Shown here in pieces: positions 6,188-10,000 of a stretch of 10,000 nucleotides of DNA. Position numbers and translations under genes: made by a program. Numbering within the stretch: position 1 is the first letter of the stretch; each line of letters opens with the position of its first letter. The stretch covers positions 1-10,000 of the forward strand of contig JAIWNO010000081.1 of assembly GCA_020216785.1 (NCBI GenBank). The letters run 5' to 3'. Source of the stretch: Desulfomonile sp. (GTDB lineage Bacteria; Desulfobacterota; Desulfomonilia; Desulfomonilales; Desulfomonilaceae). The notes under the pieces are model-generated. The model searched no databases, was not told the origin of the DNA, and saw nothing but the letters and a program-made list of their open reading frames with translations.

Positions 6188-7435
6188 ATGCCCCCGGTCG
6201 TCGCAATCGTCGCCACGCTTGATACAAAAGGCGAGGAAGTCGCGTTCCTCAAACAGTTGATCGAATCGGAAGGGTGCCACACTCTAGTTGTTGACGTGGG
6301 GACCCTCCACGAGCCGCGGACCAGACCCGACGTCTCGCGCGACGAGCTTGCCGCGCGCACGGGCTCCTCTATGGCGAAAGTCCGGGAACTGAGCGATCGA
6401 AGGATCGCTGTAGAGACCATGATTGCGGGCGCATCCGCAGTGCTGACGGAACTTCATGCGCGCGACGGTCTCTCCGGCGTCGTTTCCATCGGGGGCGGCA
6501 CCGGAACGCACATCGGCACGGGGGTCATGCGGTCGCTTCCGCTCGGTATGCCGAAACTCATGGTTTCAACCGTAGCGGCGCGCGACATGAAAGAACTCAT
6601 CGGGACGAAGGACATTGCGGTCATGCACTCCGTGGTGGACATCCTCGGGCTCAATCCGGTCAGCCGCAAGGTCCTTGAGAACGCGGCGGGCGCCATAGCG
6701 GGAATGGCCAGACACAGCGGCTCCATAAAGGCGGAGCGTCCCATCGTGGGGCTCACGTCCTTTGGTTTTATTACCGAAGGAGCGATGCGTGTGAAACGGC
6801 TGCTGGAAAAGTCCGGGTACGATGTTGCGCCGTTCCACGCCAACGGAACTGGAGGAATGGCCTTGGAGGACCTCGTCGATCAAGGTATCCTCGCCGGCGT
6901 GCTCGACTTGGCTTTACACGAGTTTGCCGATCAGCTTTACGGCGGCTATTGCGGTGCGATCGGGCCGGGGAGGCTGGAATCTGCGGGAAAGCGGGGCATT
7001 CCGCAGGTGGTTGTGCCCGGGGGGCTCGATTGCATTGTCCTCGAATTCAACTCAATTGAGACCATGCCCGCGAACGTACGCGGCCGGAAGGTCTTTTGGT
7101 ATGATTTCAGATCGGGGGTGCGCACGAGCCCGGACGATGTATCGAGGCTGGCTGAGCTTGTCGGCGACAAGCTCAATCGTGCTCGCGGCCCCGTGTCGCT
7201 CATGGTGCCTATGAGGGGGTGGTCGGAAGCGGATGCTCCCGGCGGACCGCTGTACGAGCCCGCGACCAACGAGGTGTTTGTATCGAGGCTGGAATCCCTT
7301 CTGGCTCCTCGAGTCAAAATGGTGAAGGTTGACGCTCACATTAATGATGAGGAATTCGCGCAAGCCGCGGTGGTGGAGCTGGATGCGCTGATGAAAGGCC
7401 CAATCGACCGGCAAGGATGCCGCTCGCTACTGTAG
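6188..7435 (+). CDS. Tm-1-like ATP-binding protein (UPF0261 family)
   Basis: This 415-residue protein matches the bacterial UPF0261/Tm-1-like family in length and motifs: ATLDTKGEE (9-17), SIGGGTGTHIG (100-110), VSTVAARD (126-133), DILGLNPVSR (151-160), LTSFGFITEG (189-198) and FHANGTGGMALE (216-227). The plant homologue Tm-1 binds ATP and inhibits tomato mosaic virus replication through its N-terminal region. The bacterial members have a two-lobed, Rossmann-like nucleotide-binding build and no settled reaction. GAGAGG 5 nt before the ATG supports the start. It follows the LysR gene by 110 bp on the same strand and may be co-transcribed with it or controlled by it. A hairpin begins at the last base of the stop. 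The family call is firm; the function is unknown. Confidence 0.88.
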   Translation: MPPVVAIVATLDTKGEEVAFLKQLIESEGCHTLVVDVGTLHEPRTRPDVSRDELAARTGSSMAKVRELSDRRIAVETMIAGASAVLTELHARDGLSGVVSIGGGTGTHIGTGVMRSLPLGMPKLMVSTVAARDMKELIGTKDIAVMHSVVDILGLNPVSRKVLENAAGAIAGMARHSGSIKAERPIVGLTSFGFITEGAMRVKRLLEKSGYDVAPFHANGTGGMALEDLVDQGILAGVLDLALHEFADQLYGGYCGAIGPGRLESAGKRGIPQVVVPGGLDCIVLEFNSIETMPANVRGRKVFWYDFRSGVRTSPDDVSRLAELVGDKLNRARGPVSLMVPMRGWSEADAPGGPLYEPATNEVFVSRLESLLAPRVKMVKVDAHINDEEFAQAAVVELDALMKGPIDRQGCRSLL

Positions 7436-7455
7436 GGGCGCATGGCGTGCGCCCC
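7435..7455. repeat. Short hairpin after the Tm-1-like gene
   Basis: GGGGCGCA (7435-7442) pairs perfectly with TGCGCCCC (7448-7455) around TGGCG. It begins in the stop codon of the Tm-1-like gene, which makes it a possible terminator, but the following bases GAAATACAGC are not a T-run. The string TGTAGGGGCG...CGCCCC is also typical of short dispersed palindromes found between genes in many bacteria, which I favour. Confidence 0.5.
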
Positions 7456-7742
7456 GAAATACAGCAGAGGCCAAAACCGTCGTCCAATTGACCGAAGAAC
7501 ACCGTCGCCCCGTACTCGATTCGGGGTCCAGTCCCTGGATTCCTACTCTCGCGGGAATGACGGGTACTCCGTCTTTCATGGCAAAACTCAAGCATTCTGC
7601 TTTTTGTGTCAACACACGGACTTTGCTATTGGCAACTACTCCAGCTCGGCAATGGTGGGGAATGTTGGACCGATCCACTCTGTCTATTCTCCCAGTATCT
7701 GAGCCCATACGCCACCGCACTCATGCAAAGGCCCCAAGAAGG
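7436..7742. other. Repeat-filled spacer between convergent genes
   Basis: This 307-bp gap lies between the 3' ends of the Tm-1-like gene and the small ankyrin gene. It contains the hairpin at 7435-7455 and the dispersed repeat at about 7521-7564. The remaining bases (7565-7742) show no gene with a ribosome binding site, and no classical terminator is seen for either strand. Confidence 0.6.
7521..7564 (-). repeat. Dispersed repeat of the VIPAKAGIQ / HSRESGNP type
   Basis: Read on the minus strand the core runs CCCGTCATTCCCGCGAGAG followed by TAGGAATCCAGGGACTGG. In two frames it translates as PVIPARVGIQGLDPES and RHSRESRNPGTGP, the well-known false peptides of a non-coding repeat spread through many proteobacterial genomes. 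The usual stem (CCCGCGAAAGCGGG in typical copies) is partly degraded here, leaving TTCC/GGAA ends. It occupies the space between two convergent genes, the usual location for such elements. Confidence 0.75.
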
Positions 7743-8222
7743 TTACCTTGTCGCTCCATGCCTTACAAGAAGATCAACTACCTTGTCGAGATCAGCTTCC
7801 ACCTCGGGAGAACCTTCAGGCCGTTGTGTCCCCAGCGCCAGAGAAAGCGCTGTTTCGCCCCCGCCGGTTTCCGCGTTTACGTCCGCGCCGCGGGCGATGA
7901 GAAGCCGCACCGCGTCGGGATAGAGGAGACCGGCTGCGACCATTAGGGGTGTCTCGCCATTCCGGTTTCTCGCGTTCACATCTGCGCCGCGATCGAGCAG
8001 GCTCTTGATCCGATCCACGTCGCCTGCTTCGCATGACGCGAAGAGGTTCGCGTTCCGACCGCCGCAGGCGACAAGAAGAATGGCTCCAGTAACAATGGAA
8101 AAGGCAAGGGCTGCCGCCGCAATTCGTCCTGGTCCAGCGACATAACAGTGGTGCAAAGCGTCGCTTTCATTTTCGCAATGCCTTCCCCTCGGTAAGTCAG
8201 TCGGTACCGGGTACCGAATCAT
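7743..8222 (-). CDS. Small ankyrin-repeat lipoprotein
   Basis: The open frame gives 159 residues. A hydrophobic stretch (AAAALAFSIVTGAILLVAC, about 35-53) ends in a lipobox with Cys53, followed by three ankyrin repeats: NLFASCEAGDVDRIKSLLDR (from 59), GETPLMVAAG...ARGADVNA, and a last repeat interrupted by a charged insertion (about residues 128-142). The ATG at 8222 overlaps the stop of the preceding ankyrin gene (ATGA), suggesting coupling. However, the first roughly 30 residues are hydrophilic and unlike a signal peptide. A TTG at 8156 would give a more normal leader, though with a weak ribosome binding site. The mature protein is probably anchored in the envelope by lipid. Ankyrin repeats bind protein partners; the partner is unknown. 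Confidence 0.75.
   Translation of the reverse strand: MIRYPVPTDLPRGRHCENESDALHHCYVAGPGRIAAAALAFSIVTGAILLVACGGRNANLFASCEAGDVDRIKSLLDRGADVNARNRNGETPLMVAAGLLYPDAVRLLIARGADVNAETGGGETALSLALGTQRPEGSPEVEADLDKVVDLLVRHGATR
8201..8217. repeat. Interrupted palindrome at the ankyrin gene junction
   Basis: TCGGTACCGGGTACCGA has perfect 8-bp arms around one central base. It lies just inside the annotated start of the small ankyrin gene and 2 bp past the stop of the larger one, so it could be a junction hairpin or a protein-binding site, particularly if the small gene really starts further downstream. Confidence 0.45.
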
Positions 8223-9130
8223 CTTGCGCCACTCTTCTTTATGAGAGCATTGAGAGCTTCCAGCCTCTGCCGCGCATAGTCGGTCGCTGTCCGGCCGCGT
8301 TTGTCTTTGGCGTTCACGTCAGCCTTGTTGGCGATGAGCAAGTTGGCGATATTGAAATGGCCATTTTCCAGTGCGTGCATGAGGGGCGTTTTCAGGTTCT
8401 TGTCCGCGGCGTTGACGTTCGCGCCGTTCTTCAGAAGGATACTCACCACACTGGCGTGCCCCACCGCACATGCAGCCATAAGCGGGGTTCGGCCGTTTGC
8501 ATCCGCTGCGTTGATGTCTGCGTGCTTCTGGATGAGTGAGTTGACTGTCCCCGCGTTCACAGTGACGTTCGGGGATTCGCACGCCCTGATGAGTGCCGTC
8601 CTCTGGAGCCTGTCACGAGCGTTAACGTCCGTGTTCTTTTCCAGCAGTAGTTTGACCAAAGCATCGTTGGGTAATCGCCGCTGATCCCCTGCTGCCGCCA
8701 GCAGAACGGTTTCGCCCTCGGAATTTGTCACATTGAAGTCTGCGCCATTGCGGACGAGATACATGACCACACCGAGGTCACCAGTCTGGAACGCCCTGCT
8801 TAGAGCTGTATTTCCCTCATTGTCCTTTGCATTGACCTGTGCGCCTTTGGTCACAAGAAGGGTGATGACCTTCAGGTCCGGTTTGGAAGCACTACAAGCC
8901 AATATCAGCGCGGTCACGCCGTTGGCGTCCCTGGTGTTGACGTCGGCGCCGTCTTTGAGACACAGTTCGACCAATTTCAGGTTTCCATTGCCTGCTGCCA
9001 TAAGTAAGGTCGAACCGAGTCTGGCACGATCCTGTTCGGAGGGACCCTTATCGCAGGCAGCGATGAAGATGACAACGGCTGAGATTGAGATGATTGCGGT
9101 GATGATGCCGGCGGATCGGGTAGGCAACAT
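8219..9130 (-). CDS. Ankyrin-repeat lipoprotein (about eight repeats)
   Basis: This 303-residue protein starts with a lipoprotein signal (MLPTRSAGIITAIISISAVV then IFIAAC) with the lipobox Cys at 26 and Asp at +2. In E. coli Asp at +2 keeps lipoproteins in the inner membrane; whether that rule holds here is unknown. The rest is a solenoid of about seven full ankyrin repeats and a partial eighth, each with the G-x-T-x-L-x-x-A and GADVNAKD-type hairpins (first at about 39-71, last GRTATDYARQRLEALNALIKK). Repeats 4 and 5 are a few residues longer than the rest. The ATG at 9130 has a weak AGAAG site. It lies 49 bp after the outer-membrane protein gene and overlaps the smaller ankyrin gene by 4 bp, so all three are likely one transcript. 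A scaffold or binding role in the periplasm is inferred. Confidence 0.88.
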   Translation of the reverse strand: MLPTRSAGIITAIISISAVVIFIAACDKGPSEQDRARLGSTLLMAAGNGNLKLVELCLKDGADVNTRDANGVTALILACSASKPDLKVITLLVTKGAQVNAKDNEGNTALSRAFQTGDLGVVMYLVRNGADFNVTNSEGETVLLAAAGDQRRLPNDALVKLLLEKNTDVNARDRLQRTALIRACESPNVTVNAGTVNSLIQKHADINAADANGRTPLMAACAVGHASVVSILLKNGANVNAADKNLKTPLMHALENGHFNIANLLIANKADVNAKDKRGRTATDYARQRLEALNALIKKSGAR

Positions 9131-9179
9131 GACTTCTGTACGGCCTGGCTCTCGTTCAGACGACGGCGGTCGCCGTGCG

Positions 9180-10000
9180 TCAAAGCCCTCGGAACAGGCC
9201 GCCGAACGGCACTGCGAGCTTTATCCCGCCTGCCCAGTGGATCCTATCGAAGGAGTACTCTGCGTTGGGCTGGCTGTACAACTTGGCCCCACGCAAGAAG
9301 AACCCCAAGTTGGAGTTCATAATATTGAGCATCCACTCCGCGTTGCCTTCGACAAGGATCGTGTTCCGCAGCCGTCCCGCTGAAGTGACCTCGTCAACGA
9401 CTCCTGTCTGGAGGTTGCGCATACTGTCCCGGAATTCAATTCCTCCCAAAGCTACAGGGGAGGCGATCAGATAGAATCCGATGCCGCCGGTCGGTCCCCT
9501 GAGGTCGCCGGAGAGCCCCAAATACGGGAATGTTGCACTCATGATCAGGTAGTTGTCACCCGCTGGAAGAGGGGTGAGCGATTCGTACGTCACCCGCGTC
9601 CTGCGCCTGGAGTCGTACGATTCGTACCGGACGCCCGCAACGACGTTAAGCACCGGGCCGATTGCGTACGCGATTTCACCACTTCCATTCCACCACTGCG
9701 CGTTGCCGTCGAAAGTCTCTTCGAATCCCTGAACGACGGTTCCTTCTTCGCTGCTGGAGTCTCCGTATTGCCTCGGCTGGAGTCTATGGTACGGAAGGGG
9801 AATGACGTACGAGCCTCGGAGCACAAGGTTTGCCGCTGGATTCAGAGGAACGGTTGCCGTCCCGGCAATCAACGCTCCCTTGTTGCGGTACATATTCTTG
9901 TAAAGAGGCACCTGTTGAGAGGTTGGGGGCTTTGCATTCGAGAACTTCGCCGTGGCATCCTGATAGCCGCCGTACAGTTCCGGTCCGTACACCCCCAGAG
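9180..10000 (-). CDS. Outer-membrane beta-barrel-like protein, 5' end outside the window
   Basis: The reading frame is open to the right edge, giving about 273 C-terminal residues. A GTG at 9992 is in frame but has no reason to be the true start. The sequence alternates polar and hydrophobic residues in strands of about 8-11, rich in Tyr, Trp, Phe and Gly, with polar loops containing Asn, Asp and Ser, for example WNGSGEIAYAIGPVLNVVAG, VRYESYDSRRRTRVTYESL, GGIGFYLIASPVALGGIEF and NTILVEGNAEWMLNI. That is the pattern of outer-membrane barrels. The end is GGLFRGL, lacking the usual final Phe, although a Phe stands four residues from the end. I cannot name the family. It lies just upstream of the two ankyrin lipoprotein genes and probably belongs to the same envelope operon. 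Confidence 0.65.
   Translation of the reverse strand, partial: LGVYGPELYGGYQDATAKFSNAKPPTSQQVPLYKNMYRNKGALIAGTATVPLNPAANLVLRGSYVIPLPYHRLQPRQYGDSSSEEGTVVQGFEETFDGNAQWWNGSGEIAYAIGPVLNVVAGVRYESYDSRRRTRVTYESLTPLPAGDNYLIMSATFPYLGLSGDLRGPTGGIGFYLIASPVALGGIEFRDSMRNLQTGVVDEVTSAGRLRNTILVEGNAEWMLNIMNSNLGFFLRGAKLYSQPNAEYSFDRIHWAGGIKLAVPFGGLFRGL

Noticed and set aside
7341..7946. Several open frames of 84-152 codons on both strands around the convergent spacer
   Set aside because: They read through dispersed repeats or antisense to the ankyrin gene, and none has a ribosome binding site or recognisable domain.
8219..9130. Repeated GADVNA-encoding DNA segments as a tandem DNA repeat
   Set aside because: The periodicity (about 99 bp) is at protein level from ankyrin repeats; the DNA units are well diverged.

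Overview
The window reads as a piece of a bacterial chromosome of roughly 55-58% GC (by eye), most likely from an anaerobic, aromatic-degrading Gram-negative organism. The case for this is a split, PEP-synthase-like pair resembling phenylphosphate synthase PpsA/PpsB, a UbiX-type flavin prenyltransferase, two predicted lipoproteins and an outer-membrane beta-barrel protein. A syntrophic or sulfate-reducing Desulfobacterota relative (for example of the Syntrophorhabdus type) or a phenol-degrading betaproteobacterium would both fit. This placement is inference; no rRNA or marker gene is present.

Left half (1-4574), all on the minus strand: ubiX (TTG start) overlaps by ATGA a small YhbP/UPF0306-type FMN split-barrel protein. 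After 176 bp comes ppsA (phosphohistidine subunit), and 24 bp further ppsB (ATP-grasp subunit). Together they look like the entry step of anaerobic phenol (or catechol/other phenolic) breakdown. PpsB uses ATP to phosphorylate a histidine on PpsA, which passes the phosphate to the phenolic hydroxyl. UbiX would make the prenylated FMN used by a UbiD-type phenylphosphate carboxylase. Neither that carboxylase nor the third subunit PpsC (CBS domains) is in the window. Bases 1-388 hold no convincing gene, only small dyads and a possible leftward promoter.

Centre (4575-7435): a 585-bp intergenic region separates the ubiX operon from a divergent LysR-type regulator, the natural candidate regulator. 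It holds a perfect -35-like hexamer framed by an inverted repeat, a 9-bp GC-rich hairpin, a TATAAT box and a nested palindromic dispersed repeat just before the LysR gene. The LysR gene is followed on the same strand by a Tm-1-like/UPF0261 ATP-binding protein.

Right part (7436-10000): a repeat-rich convergent spacer (a hairpin and a VIPAKAGIQ-type dispersed repeat), then a minus-strand group. Read in transcription order it is the 3' part of an outer-membrane beta-barrel-like protein, an eight-repeat ankyrin lipoprotein, and a shorter ankyrin lipoprotein overlapping it by ATGA. This looks like a cell-envelope module unrelated to the aromatic operon.
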